64,000 nucleotides of DNA from JAMQPK01 sp963761975 (GTDB lineage: Bacteria > Acidobacteriota > Vicinamibacteria > Vicinamibacterales > JAMQPK01), in NCBI GenBank assembly GCA_963761975.1, contig CAVXIR010000002.1, positions 2,356,001-2,420,000 of the forward strand, read 5' to 3'. This document shows, piece by piece, positions 48,986 to 59,557 of this stretch. How positions within the stretch are numbered: the stretch's first letter is position 1; each line of letters begins with the position of its first letter. Below the pieces are notes generated by a model. That model was given only the letters and a program-made list of their open reading frames with translations, ran no database searches and was not told where the DNA came from. The position numbers and the translations under genes were made by a program.

Positions 48986-51475
48986 CTAGCGTGCCATCCC
49001 AAAGATGAACCCGATCGACCGCTCGATCGGATTGAAAGGGGTCCCGAAGGACGGCGACGCAAGGTTCGTCTGGATGTCGCGTGATGCGGCGCTGCCGAAG
49101 ATGTTGTAGACCCTGATGCCGGCACGGATGCGGTGCCCTTTGAAGCGCCACGGACGCACGATCGAGAAGTCAAGGTTACGGACAGTGGGCAGGCGTCCCG
49201 CGCGGTTGCGTGGCCCCACGAAATCCTGAAACTCGTTGACTGCCGACCAGGGAAATCCCGATCGCACCTCCAACACAGGCGAGAAGTCCCACTGGCGCGG
49301 GAGGCCGATGGTGCCGCGCAGCAGCACACGATGGCGCACATCGATTGGCGTCAGGTTGTGCTCGTTGGCCCGCACGATGGGATTGCGCAGGTTCCCATAA
49401 AACTGATCGTAGTCATTGAGATCCGCGGTCCCTCTTGCCAAGACGTATGACAGCGTCAGGTCGCGCCGTTCACCGCCAAGATACCGCACGGTCGCTTCCG
49501 TTTCGGTGTATCTCGACGTCCCTCCACTGGACAGTCGCAGTGCGCCGGCGGCCGCATCCGGTGACAGGATGTATTCGTGAGAGCCCCTGCGCCCCAGAAA
49601 CGCGAGCTTGAGAAGGAGCCTGCGGCTGAATCGTTGATCCCATTCGACGTTGCCCACGTGGGCCTCAGGGGTCCTGAGATCGTCATCGAGCCGGTTCGCA
49701 AACGCCACGCGGCTGCCGAGGGTCAGTCCATCGGCCGCGAACCGCGAGATGACGCGGGGCTCGTATGATGGAAACGCGCCCACGTTCAGTGGTGTGCGCT
49801 GCACGAACTTGCCGAAACCGCCGCGAATGATGCCGCGCCCGTCCCGCAGCACGGTGAGCGCCATACCAGCGCGCGGCGACCAGTTGACTCGATCCACCAC
49901 GGCGTCCTTATCGAACCGCAATCCGAGCTCAAACGTCAGCCGTGAATTCAGCCGCCACCGATCCTGTGCGAATACCGCGAACTCAGTGCCGTCGATCTTC
50001 TGCGTCGATTGTGGGCCGAAGTCCGTACGCTCCGCGAGCGTGCCGTCCAGCCGACGAATCTCGACAGGCCTGCTGATGCTCGAGCCATCGTAGTGGGATC
50101 GCTGAAGATCGGTGCCGAACTTGAAAACATGCTCACCGTGCCGCCAGTTTCGAACGAGAGAAAGCGCTTCCACCCACTGCACACTGACGACGTCCCGTGT
50201 CTGATCGTTGAAGTAGCCGCCGCTCTGCGTCTCGGGCGCATAGACCATCGGGACCTGGTTGGTGGTGTTTACGTCGATCTCGAACTGTCGCAGCGATACG
50301 GTTGTTTCGAGGATCAGATCGGGCCAGATTGCAAACCGGTCGACGATCCCGCCTGCCCAGCCACTCTGATTGAAGTCCGGCGTCACCTCCTTCGGACGAA
50401 ACGTGTTCATCGTCACGTTCCGGAGCTCGCGCGGAAACAGGATCAGCCCGCCACCAAACGTGTGGCGGCTCGACAACACGGTATCCAGACGCGTGAACGA
50501 ATCGAAGCTCGTGACATTCGTCTCGGGTTCGCCGGGCAGGCTTTTGACCGGACTTGCGACATAGCGAAACTGCACATCCTGCGCAATAAAGATGCGGTCT
50601 TTCTTCACCGGCCCTCGGATTGAGAACCGTGGCTCGAACGCGCGGATCCCGGTGAAGAATTTACGGAATCGCGGCGTCAGGCTTCCCGGCGAGACGTCCC
50701 ACTCGTTGGTGCCACGCCTGGTCCGAATCTGGGTGACGCTGGTGGTAAAACGTCCGTACTCGGCTGCAAACGGGTTTGCCAGCACCTCCACCGATTCGAC
50801 GCTCCGCCCGGGCAGGTCGACATCGAATTCGCCCGATGAGGGATCGATCAGGCTGGCGCTGCTGATCTGCAGCGCACCCTGTGTCGGCTGACCGCCCTTG
50901 ATGTGCAGGCGTCCGTCCGCATCTCTGACCACACCCGGGAGCAACGGGAGAAGACTCTGAAAGTCGTCGCCCTCGAGAGGTGAGCTCTCGAGAATCGACC
51001 CCGACAGCATGTCGCTAGTGGACACAGGTTGAACGCTGTCGAAAGGCGAGAGCGCTTCGCCTTCTACCTGCACGTCGGGCGGCACGAACGTGAGGCGGAC
51101 GTCCAGGAGCACTTGAGTGGTAACGCCCCCCCTGACGGTGAACCCCGCGGAATCGCGCGGCACGAATCCCGAGTGCGTAGCCGTGATGACGTACTGGCCA
51201 GGCGGCACGTCTGGAAACGCGACCTGGCCGGCACCGTCGGTCAGGCTCCTGGCAATGACCAGGCCTCCGGGTACGCGGAGCTCCACCTCCACGCCGGGCA
51301 TGTGGACAGTCCCCTCGAGCGCGGTGATAGTGACGGCGACACGTCCCTCATCGGCAGACTGGACCTGCGCGGGCGATTGTGCGGCGTCAATGACGGGTGC
51401 GCCAGGAAACGAGCAGAGAACGAACGCGAGGACGATCTGGGTGCCGTTGATGCGTATTCGGCGCGCCGGGCTCAG
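48986..51475 (-). CDS. TonB-dependent receptor-like outer-membrane protein with carboxypeptidase-regulatory domain
   Basis: About 829 residues. A signal-like segment (TQIVLAFVLCSFPGAPVIDA) is followed by a carboxypeptidase-regulatory beta-sandwich (VAVTITALEGTVHMPGVEVEL to FVPRDSAGFTV), a plug-like region (LQSLLPLLPGV equivalent, then SVESVEVLANPFAAEYGRF) and a long C-terminal beta barrel ending IERSIGFIFGMAR. The start is unclear: no ATG, GTG or TTG lies between the previous gene's stop and the signal segment. CTG 51475 overlaps that stop; the open frame continues 82 codons further without a plausible start. Typical of acidobacterial glycan or peptide receptors. Confidence 0.8.
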   Translation of the reverse strand: MSPARRIRINGTQIVLAFVLCSFPGAPVIDAAQSPAQVQSADEGRVAVTITALEGTVHMPGVEVELRVPGGLVIARSLTDGAGQVAFPDVPPGQYVITATHSGFVPRDSAGFTVRGGVTTQVLLDVRLTFVPPDVQVEGEALSPFDSVQPVSTSDMLSGSILESSPLEGDDFQSLLPLLPGVVRDADGRLHIKGGQPTQGALQISSASLIDPSSGEFDVDLPGRSVESVEVLANPFAAEYGRFTTSVTQIRTRRGTNEWDVSPGSLTPRFRKFFTGIRAFEPRFSIRGPVKKDRIFIAQDVQFRYVASPVKSLPGEPETNVTSFDSFTRLDTVLSSRHTFGGGLILFPRELRNVTMNTFRPKEVTPDFNQSGWAGGIVDRFAIWPDLILETTVSLRQFEIDVNTTNQVPMVYAPETQSGGYFNDQTRDVVSVQWVEALSLVRNWRHGEHVFKFGTDLQRSHYDGSSISRPVEIRRLDGTLAERTDFGPQSTQKIDGTEFAVFAQDRWRLNSRLTFELGLRFDKDAVVDRVNWSPRAGMALTVLRDGRGIIRGGFGKFVQRTPLNVGAFPSYEPRVISRFAADGLTLGSRVAFANRLDDDLRTPEAHVGNVEWDQRFSRRLLLKLAFLGRRGSHEYILSPDAAAGALRLSSGGTSRYTETEATVRYLGGERRDLTLSYVLARGTADLNDYDQFYGNLRNPIVRANEHNLTPIDVRHRVLLRGTIGLPRQWDFSPVLEVRSGFPWSAVNEFQDFVGPRNRAGRLPTVRNLDFSIVRPWRFKGHRIRAGIRVYNIFGSAASRDIQTNLASPSFGTPFNPIERSIGFIFGMAR

Positions 51476-53160
51476 GGGCGCGCTCCGTCGGGAAGCCGCT
51501 CGAACCCAACCAGCTTCCAGCCCGTCCCGGTGCGCTGAAAGTAAGCCTGTACGGGAGTGGTCCACGACGGATGCGGCGGATTGACGGCCTTGATATCCAC
51601 GCGTACGAATGAGCCGGCGCCCGTTGGCACACCTGTCGGCGCGCTTGCTTGTTCGCCCGTCGAAGGTACCGGCGAACCGAGCGGCGTTGCCGTGCCGGTC
51701 GTGTTGTCGAACGCAAACCACGCCACTTCGTACGAGGCCGGAGGCTTCGCCACACCGGCAACAACCGCCGCATTCCGGAAGCGGAGCGTTCCCGAAACGT
51801 CGAGTGTCGGATCAACGATGGGATTGACGGCCATCAGCCACGCGCGACCGATGGCATCACGGCGCGCGATGAGCGCGTCGGCGATGTGCTTTTCCGCCGC
51901 CGCATCCGAGTACTGTCCCGTCTTGACGGCGGCACGAATCATCTCGTCGGTGAAGGCCATGACCCGTCGCGCGCCCCAGAACGTGTCGTCTGGCCTTGCC
52001 CGGCGAAATGCCGCGTTCGGGACACGGGGTTTCCAGTCCGGTGGGTCGAAACGGTCAGCTGAGAAATGGCCGACCGATTCAAAATCCGGGTAGTCGATGA
52101 GGTGAAACGATGGGATGTAGAACCCGAAGGTCGCCATGCCTGCTATCGTCGGTTTGGCGTCGATGATGTACTGATGGCCCTCATCGTAATCGCGCGGTTT
52201 AAGCGAAGCGCTGCCCAACGTCGATCCGAAGTCGATCAGGTAATGCCGTACGGCAGTACGGCCGTTCTGGGTGACGAGCGTATCCAGCGAGTTGATGGAC
52301 TTGGAGTCGACATGATTGGTCCAGGCCGCAAAGACGCGCATCGCCCGCAACTCGCGACGGTGCTCGTGCGCGACGATGTCGTTCGGATCGTCGGGCCGCG
52401 TGCCTGCATACAGGAATGGACCGATGGGTTTGCCGGCGACGGCCTTGCTGGCAATCACGCGATAGGAACCGTCGGACTCCTGCGCCGCCATTTTCAATAG
52501 TCTGTCGATGTCCTTGTTGGTCAGGCGACGTTCGCCGCCGTCAGCGGCCATGATCGTGGACCGATCGTCGACGACGAGGTTCGCCCGCGTCAGGATGGCG
52601 ACATGGTTTTCGGGAACGTAGTAACCGAGCGCGTGAAACAGTTTCGTGACGACCACTTCCGCGCCGCTGGCCATCTCGCGCCATTTTGGCGGATCGAACT
52701 TGATGAACCAGCGGTCCCCGGCCGTATCCCGAATCGTAAAGCCCGGAGTAACACCGTCACTCTTGCCCGAAGTAAGCGTCCACGGACCGGAAGCAGGTCC
52801 ATTACCTGTATTGGGTCCTCTGGCGACATCCGCGACGCTCATCGGAGCGCCGCCCATGATGCGATTGGTAAACCAGTTCGAGTCCGGCACTTCGTCGACT
52901 GTGTTGATGCTCATGGCCCGGCGATTCATATTCGGATCGCCGGGATCGCCGAACAGATTGCTGGCTTCGTCGTAGATCAGGCTCACCGATTTCGAGCGCG
53001 CGCTCGACGCATCGCGCGTATCCTCGACGCGCGCGATCGGGTCGTCGTTGTAAAACTTCTGACGTTGCCCGCTCACGGTGAGGGAGACCAGCGCCGCCAT
53101 AGCCACTGTGCATAGCAGTCTGATCGCTGGCATCGTCGTCGACACTGAAGTGGTGCGCAT
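51472..53160 (-). CDS. Exported protein with kinase-like motifs, unknown function
   Basis: 562 residues. Signal peptide AIRLLCTVAMAALVSLTVSG. The central part shows an atypical kinase pattern: RWFIKFDPPKW (possible ATP-binding Lys), FAAWTNHVDSKSINSLD (possible catalytic loop) and HYLIDFGSTLG (possible metal-binding Asp). A C-terminal domain with LDVSGTLRFRNAAVVAG and YEVAWFAFDN looks like a beta sandwich. I do not recognise a named family; the kinase link is by motif order only. It overlaps or abuts the TonB-like gene and follows the Omp85-like gene by 13 bases on the same strand, suggesting one exported unit. Confidence 0.65.
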   Translation of the reverse strand: MRTTSVSTTMPAIRLLCTVAMAALVSLTVSGQRQKFYNDDPIARVEDTRDASSARSKSVSLIYDEASNLFGDPGDPNMNRRAMSINTVDEVPDSNWFTNRIMGGAPMSVADVARGPNTGNGPASGPWTLTSGKSDGVTPGFTIRDTAGDRWFIKFDPPKWREMASGAEVVVTKLFHALGYYVPENHVAILTRANLVVDDRSTIMAADGGERRLTNKDIDRLLKMAAQESDGSYRVIASKAVAGKPIGPFLYAGTRPDDPNDIVAHEHRRELRAMRVFAAWTNHVDSKSINSLDTLVTQNGRTAVRHYLIDFGSTLGSASLKPRDYDEGHQYIIDAKPTIAGMATFGFYIPSFHLIDYPDFESVGHFSADRFDPPDWKPRVPNAAFRRARPDDTFWGARRVMAFTDEMIRAAVKTGQYSDAAAEKHIADALIARRDAIGRAWLMAVNPIVDPTLDVSGTLRFRNAAVVAGVAKPPASYEVAWFAFDNTTGTATPLGSPVPSTGEQASAPTGVPTGAGSFVRVDIKAVNPPHPSWTTPVQAYFQRTGTGWKLVGFERLPDGARP

Positions 53161-53173
53161 AGGTCCTCAAAGC

Positions 53174-54373
53174 CTAGAAAGTCATGCTTCCGGTAATGTG
53201 AAGTCGAATGCCCTCGTCCCCACGCGCGACGTCGAGACGTAAGGGCACAAATGTCGGTCCGTGGAACCGCATGCCAATCCCATAGGTCGTCTTGAGATTG
53301 TCGAGGTCGAGATCGCGGCGCTCGGCAGCCACCTTGCCTGCGTCGACGAAAATGGCCATGTCGACGATGCGGGAAGGCAACCACCGGTACTCCGCGCCCA
53401 CGACCAGCATGTGCTTGTCCTGGAACCTGAAGTCAGAGTATCCACGAAGCGTGTTCGCGCCTCCGAGCGAAGGCAGAAGGTAAAACGGGATCACCTGGCC
53501 GTCTTCGACGGCGGTAATCTGGGCCTGCCCGCGAAATACGAGCACCCAGTGTTCGTTCAGTAGGGGGAGGTACTGTCGGAAGTCGGCGTCGAGGCGACGG
53601 AAGCTGAAGGTGTCTCCGCGATCGCGAAAGTCGTTCAGGGCAACCGAGTACCACCCACCGCTGCGGGTATAGCCGGGAGACTCGCGCCAATCGAGAGCCG
53701 TAAAGACGGTCGCCTCTGTATATCGCGGGTCCGAAAAGAGTCCAGGCGCCGTCGCCGGTGTGTAGACGGTCTCGATCGATGGGAATCGCCCGACCCCCTC
53801 GCGCTCTTCAATACGCCGTGAGGCGATGCCGGCGCCGATGCTGTACCAGGACACAGGCCTGAACGTGACGTTGCCGCCCCCTTCCAGGTAGCGTAGCCCG
53901 TAGTTCACGCGATCATCCTTGCTCGAACTGCCACCGAAGCCGTAGAAGGGGACCTGTGTTGCGTCGACCCAGCGCGCTCGTGTCTCTACGTCGAGCTTGT
54001 TGCCGGCTAGAAACGGGAAACGCAGGGAAGCGTGGGCGAGTTTATAACTCCGAATCGAGTACGCGCCGCCCACGTTCAGCCGCGCATGGCCGAACGCCCG
54101 GCGGACGGCGACACCCGGAGCAAACCCCCCTGTCGGGTAGACGCTGCCAAATGTCAGGTACGCCGTGTTCGGGTCGGTGAAGTGATCCTCGAACCAGTCG
54201 AGGGCGCGCTCGGCACCACTTGGTGTGTTCGGGGTAACTTGCTTGCTCTTCTCGGCCTGTGCCTGTGCGATTTCCTCCGCCCGCGATTGCTGGCCGAACG
54301 CGACCGATGAGCAGAGACCGAGCAAGCCGGTCAGCAGTAGAATCCTTGCGCGCTGTGGGTCTAAGAACGACAT
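53174..54373 (-). CDS. Omp85/BamA-like outer-membrane barrel protein
   Basis: 399 residues. Signal peptide ILLLTGLLGLCSSVAFGQ, then a short linker with no POTRA domain, then a barrel. The C-terminal half has the Omp85 hallmarks LPSLGGANTLRGYSDFRF (VRGF/Y-like loop-6 motif LRGY) and MAIFVDAGKVA, and ends GIRLHITGSMTF with a terminal Phe. POTRA-less members occur beside patatin or lipase families and as autonomous surface antigens. First gene of the three-gene minus-strand unit; substrate unknown. Confidence 0.85.
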   Translation of the reverse strand: MSFLDPQRARILLLTGLLGLCSSVAFGQQSRAEEIAQAQAEKSKQVTPNTPSGAERALDWFEDHFTDPNTAYLTFGSVYPTGGFAPGVAVRRAFGHARLNVGGAYSIRSYKLAHASLRFPFLAGNKLDVETRARWVDATQVPFYGFGGSSSKDDRVNYGLRYLEGGGNVTFRPVSWYSIGAGIASRRIEEREGVGRFPSIETVYTPATAPGLFSDPRYTEATVFTALDWRESPGYTRSGGWYSVALNDFRDRGDTFSFRRLDADFRQYLPLLNEHWVLVFRGQAQITAVEDGQVIPFYLLPSLGGANTLRGYSDFRFQDKHMLVVGAEYRWLPSRIVDMAIFVDAGKVAAERRDLDLDNLKTTYGIGMRFHGPTFVPLRLDVARGDEGIRLHITGSMTF

Positions 54374-54508
54374 GGCGAACCCCAGGATTTCAAAGAGTAC
54401 GTGAACCTCGACCCTCTCTCAAGTCCTTGAGCGTGAGAAGACCGGATGCTACTTCAATAACGATACAAGGTCCATTTCGAACGCGAGGCGGCGTGACAGG
54501 CCACTAGC

Positions 54509-57500
54509 CTAGGAGGCGTGAGGTGCGCTGTCGAGTGCCATGCTCGGCTTATGCTCCTGCAACAGGGCGCTGAATACCCCCTGCAGCAGGTCGATATGGT
54601 CGCCCAGCACCTCGAACAGCTGGTCATGATCGAGGCGCAGCGCCAGCCCGTCGCGAGTCACGACTGCACGGCGGCCCAAAGACACCCCTGCGAGCGTTTC
54701 CGAGATGCCAATGGTGCTTCCAGCGGTTGCGATGGCCACGCTTGCGCCGTCGCCATCCAGCCGAATTTCGCCATTGAGCACGTAATAGAGCGCGGGGGGA
54801 TCAGTCTCGTTGAAGAGCACGCTGCCAGAAGCCAACGCCACTTCGCGCGTAACCGCCGCCAGTTCGAGCAGCTGGCTCACCGTTGCGCGCTCGAGCAGGG
54901 GATTTTCACGAAGCACCAGCACTTTCTCGAGCGGCTGCAAGGGGAGGCTTCGGTAAGTGAGTGGCTCGGAGTCGGGCTTCGGACCATACACGGTGCGCCA
55001 GTGTTGCGTTTTCGGCGTGTTCAGGAGCATGCGGAACAACCCCTGTGCCATGACGATGTTGTCCGACAGCATCGTCAGGAATTCGTCGCCGCGCAAGGCC
55101 AGGCAGACCGTCCGATCGACCGCGCGAATCCTGAGGCGGAGCGGACTGCCCTCGAGCATGTTCTCGAACGCGAGCATCGCCGGAGCTTCGAGCTCGTGCG
55201 CAGCGTCATCGTCAGCTGACACGTGCACCGATCCGTCGAGCAAAAACTGAACTTCGTCGGGCAGGGCGCCTTCGTGGTAGAGCTCGCGCCCTCCCTCGTG
55301 GCGCACTTGTCGTCCGGCGCCTGCGATTCGGAAGAGCTCGTCAACCGACACGAACTTGAAAAGCGGCATGGTGCGCAGCCGGTCTGCCAGCTCGACCGCG
55401 GGCAGCGGCTCAGTCCAGAGATCCCTCCGCTTCTCCGACAGCGTATGAGCCGCAAGCGCCCACGAAGCTGCTTCGAAGACGTACCAGTCATGCGCTGAGC
55501 GGTGCTCTAACGTATGTTCCAGATCGGTGCAGAGCGACCAAAGGCGCCGCTGTTCGACGAGATGGATGGCCGCAGCCGCGATCACTTGATCGGCGTCGTG
55601 CACGAGCTGCGACACAGTCTGCTCCAGCCCGCCCGGACGGGTTTTGACGATGAGGTGGGCGCGCCTCACCTTCTCCTCCATCGGACAGTCTTCAATAATC
55701 GGCATGACGTTCTTGCGAATCGCCCCGCCGACCAGGTTGTCGATGTACTCGACCGCGGCCGCACGCTTGCGGCCATCCCCGTGCTCGATCGTGTAGCGCG
55801 CGGCGACGATGTCCTTCCACGGATAGATCAGGCCGAGCAGGCGGTAGATACGATCGACCGTCCGGTCGAGCTTGTCATCGAGCGCCCGAGCGAGAAGTGA
55901 TTTCTGAGCGTCGGGACTGTTCTGGACGAGGCTGAACCGCAGCGTGAGATACGAGTAATACCGTGCCGTCTCTTTCAGCACGAGCGCCTCGATTGGTTCG
56001 CGCTCGAGGATGAGATCGGAGTGCTCGCGCCGAAGTTTCTCGATCGCGACCACTGCCTTGTAGCGTAAAAACCCGTCAGGATCGTCGAGCGTGGCAACCA
56101 GCACATTCATCGACCGCTGCGTCGGCAGCCATGCGAGTACCGATGGAATGTGGCGGCGCACCCAGACGTGCTCGCCGGGATCCCTCACAAAATAGGCGAG
56201 TGCGTCGAGCACCTGTTCGCCGTAGCTGACGAGCGTGTCGCGCGCGGCAGGCTTCAGAACGCGGTGGCCCAGCAGCGAGACAAGCGCCGGCACGAACACG
56301 CGTATCGACGGGTTCCATCGCTCGCGCACTTCGAATCGCCTCGCGCGCGACGTCGACATCCGGGTCGTTCAAGAGCGGCACCAGGAGCGCATGAAAGCGG
56401 GGGTGCCGTATCTGTGAGAGCGCCGCCGCCGCTTCCTTGCGGGCACCCGCTGCCGCGTCGCGCGTGTCGTCGATGAGCCGCCTCAAGGCGTCTTCGGCCG
56501 CAGACGCATCCGCTTCGCGACCCGAGTCGGCCATCACCACCGCGGCTGTCGTGGCCACCCGCGGCTCCGGGTCATGCAGGTACGTTCTCATCAACGTCGC
56601 CGCTTCTTCCTTGCGCAGTGCGGCGAGCGTGTGGACGGCCGCGGCGCGCACGTCGGCATCCTCATCCTTCAACATGCGCTCGACCACCTGGATCCAGCGA
56701 CCGGCGACCGACTCGCGAGCCGACTGCAGGGCAAGCAGGGCGCGAGACCGCACCTTGGGCGACTCGTGGTGGAGCAGCAGGGGCGTGATCAGGTTGCGTC
56801 TGATTGAGCGTCTCGAGCATGTCGATGGCGTAGAGCACGCGCGATTCGTCGGGGTCAGACAACTCCTCGACCAAGGTCTCGATGGTCGCCGCATCGGCGA
56901 CGTCGAGGCGCACGCTGGCCGGAGCGATGGCGCCGGTCTCAATGCTGTGGCGGAACGTTTGCAGATATTCGCGCCGCGCTCGGATCGCCATGACAATCCA
57001 CAGCCCGGTCACCGCAAGGCTCGCGTAACTCAGGCGCTGCCAGTCAAGGTTTAATCCCCATGGCTTGATGAGCACCAGAAGCAGCAGCGCGCCGAGCGCT
57101 TTCGCGAAGCGGTCCATCGTGACGTCGACGAACGGCTTGGCGCGGTACTTCAAATCCGCTGGCAGCGGCAGAAACAGCACTTCGCGCGTCGTCTTGTCGA
57201 TGCTGTAGCGCAGCGACGTGTCGAGCACGCGCGCCGCCGCCGGCGCCCAAAGTGCACCGTTCAGCAAGATGATGGCGCCGGTTGTGCCCAGGCTCACTGG
57301 GAGGATGAGCAGCGCGAATGCCAGGCCGAGCGAGCGGTGAATTCGGCTCGTCAGGCCGACTTGAATGAGAAACCCGACCATCGAGAGATAAAACGTCACC
57401 TGCGCGAGGAACGCCGTGATGGCGTCGGTTCCGTCCGATCCCTTCAACGCCGCGGCAGCCATGTTGAGCTGCTGCTCGATGATCGCCGCGCCAATCGCGG

Positions 57501-58221
57501 CAAAGCCGATTACCAGCGCAATCACCTGCAAGTGTGGCGACGCGCGCAGCAGGCGAAACGCTTCGCCGCCGCCGACACCGCGTTCCTGGCCGGCCGAGGC
57601 AAAGTCGCTCTCGACCGTTTCGCGGCGTTCGATGGCCACCACCAACGCGACGCACACCGCCAGGATCGCGGCGCTGACCAACAGCAGGTTGTTCGTGCCG
57701 ACCTTCTCCACGGCGAGGGAGGTGAGCGCCGCACCCATCGCCCCCCCGAGGCTCGCGCCACCGCCGATGAAGCCGAATAGCCGCTTCGCCTGCCGCGGGT
57801 TATAGATATCGTTGGCGAGCGTCCAGAACTGGCTGATCAGCAGAATACCGAGGATGAGCCCGACCACGTAGAACGCCACCGAAGCCCAGTCCGCGCCGTT
57901 CTGGAAGAGAAACCAGAACAGCACCAGCAGCGCTGCTGCACAGCCCTGCGTGACCGGAATGACCGAGCGGCGGGGCAGTCGCGCGATCCCCCCGCTGTAG
58001 AGCTGCATGAGCAAGCCAATCAGCACGCCTGCGGCGAGCTGCACGTACGGCAGATTATCGGCGCCGAGATCGCTGATGAACTTCGACCGGGTGATCGGCT
58101 TGACGATGTTGTACGCAGTCATCGCCAGAAACGAGTAGGCGAACATCAGCAGTGCGGTGGCGGCTTCGCCTTCCCACACCGTGACGAACTTGCCGACGAG
58201 CCGGTTGAGGCGCGACGTCAT
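54509..58221 (-). CDS. Npt-type nucleotide carrier fused to HEAT repeats and two cNMP-binding domains (two frameshifts)
   Basis: About 1235 residues across three frames. ATG 58221 starts MTSRLNRLVGKFVTVW. Residues about 1-420 are a 12-helix carrier (AYNIVKPITRSKFIS, ISQFWTLANDIYNPRQAKRLF, SIDKTTREVLFLPLP) of the ATP/ADP translocase (Npt1/Npt2) group within MFS. Then come HEAT-type repeats (LITPLLLHHESPKVRSRALL, DADVRAAAVHTLAALRKEE and others) and two cyclic-nucleotide-binding folds (MPLFKFVSVDELFRIAG, LYHEGALPDEVQFLLDGSVH; then NPLLERATVSQLLELA, YVLNGEIRL). Frame changes near 56800 and 56330. All pieces are well conserved, so assembly indels are likely. Suggests transport gated by a nucleotide. 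Confidence 0.85.
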
Positions 58222-58279
58222 GTGGCGTCTTCGAGTCGGAGACCGGGCCATCTTAGGCGCAGGCATGCCTCAGTGGCTA

Positions 58280-58285
58280 TATAAT
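58280..58285 (+). promoter_or_regulatory. -10 box of the phosphatase gene
   Basis: Perfect TATAAT 15 bases before ATG 58301; no Shine-Dalgarno sequence lies between. No good -35 is seen. Confidence 0.45.
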
Positions 58286-58300
58286 TCAGATGAATTGCAT

Positions 58301-59551
58301 ATGAGCGGAATCCGCTTCGCACTCTCGCGGCATTGGATGCTCGCGATTCTGCTTGTCAGCGCTCTGGCGGCACCGTCAACCGCTCAACGCGCCCCGTCGC
58401 CGCGGGTGGTGGCCATCGGCGACATCCACGGCAATCTCGACGGCTTTGTCACCATCCTTCGGCAGGCCGGCATCACCGACGCGAACAGTCGCTGGATCGC
58501 GGGGAATACCATCCTCGTTCAAACCGGCGACTATACCGACCGGGGACCCAACGTTCGGGCCGTGATGGATCTCCTAATGGACCTCGAGCGGCAGGCGACC
58601 GCCGCTGGAGGCCGGATGGTCGTTCTCCTCGGCAATCACGAGGTGATGAACATGGTGGGGCAGCACCAGGACGTGACCCCTGCCATTTACGCCACCTTTG
58701 CCGACGCCGGATCCGACCAGCGGCGCGAGTCGGCGTACCAGGCGTACCTCAAGTTCTGCGCCGCCCGCGCTGCGCTGTTTCCGCGGTCGCCACCCCGTTT
58801 CTATCAGCCCGTGAGCAAGAGCGAGTGGATGCAGGCCCACCCGTTAGGTTACGTCGAATACCGCGACGCCTTCGGCCCGCAGGGCCGTTACGGCAAGTGG
58901 CTGCGTACCAAACAGGTCGTGCTGCAGTTGGACGACGTCGTGTTCATGCACGCGGGCATCAACCCCGAGCAGGCGCCGCGTAGATTGGACGACATCAACA
59001 AGCAGGTGACGACCGAGATCAGACGGTTCGATGACAATCGCAGCCGGCTGCTCGATCGCAGATTGATTCTGCCCTACTTCGCACTGCCTGAAATATTGAC
59101 GGCTGCACAGATCGAAGTCCAAATCGCCGAAGCGCTCAGCAAAACCGCTGGAGCGGCGTCGCAGGATCCCCTCGATAGCCTTCCGAACCCCGATTCGCGC
59201 GGGTTCGCACAGTTGCTTCAGATCGACAACTGGTCGCTGTTTGCCCCCGAAGGGCCGCTCTGGTTCAGGGGCTTCGCGACATGGCCGTCGGACGCGGGCG
59301 CGATTCAGATCAACAACATGCAGCAGCGCTATAACGTGGCCCACTTCGTCGTCGGGCATACCGTGCTCGAAGACCGGCGCATCACGCCGCGGTTCTCTGG
59401 AGGGGTATTTCTGATCGACACAGGGATGGTGTTTCCGGGCGGGGCCGCCTCGGCGCTGGAGATTCGAGACCGGCGGTTCACCGCGATATACACGGACGAG
59501 CGCGCGACCGTCTTCGAGGCAGCCGATCGGGTCGCGCCTGTCGCCCGCTAG
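58301..59551 (+). CDS. Exported Shelph-type metallophosphoesterase
   Basis: 416 residues from ATG 58301 (MSGIRFALSRHW). Signal peptide WMLAILLVSALAAPSTAQ. Calcineurin-like motifs in order: GDIHGNLDGF, QTGDYTDRGP, LLGNHEVMNMV, FMHAGINPEQA and VVGHTV. The pattern matches Shewanella-like (Shelph) protein phosphatases, two-metal enzymes that dephosphorylate phosphotyrosine in several cases. Longer upstream starts lie in the divergent carrier gene. It converges on a pair of exported kinase-like genes, 6 bases from the first. Confidence 0.9.
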   Translation: MSGIRFALSRHWMLAILLVSALAAPSTAQRAPSPRVVAIGDIHGNLDGFVTILRQAGITDANSRWIAGNTILVQTGDYTDRGPNVRAVMDLLMDLERQATAAGGRMVVLLGNHEVMNMVGQHQDVTPAIYATFADAGSDQRRESAYQAYLKFCAARAALFPRSPPRFYQPVSKSEWMQAHPLGYVEYRDAFGPQGRYGKWLRTKQVVLQLDDVVFMHAGINPEQAPRRLDDINKQVTTEIRRFDDNRSRLLDRRLILPYFALPEILTAAQIEVQIAEALSKTAGAASQDPLDSLPNPDSRGFAQLLQIDNWSLFAPEGPLWFRGFATWPSDAGAIQINNMQQRYNVAHFVVGHTVLEDRRITPRFSGGVFLIDTGMVFPGGAASALEIRDRRFTAIYTDERATVFEAADRVAPVAR

Positions 59552-59557
59552 ATCTTC

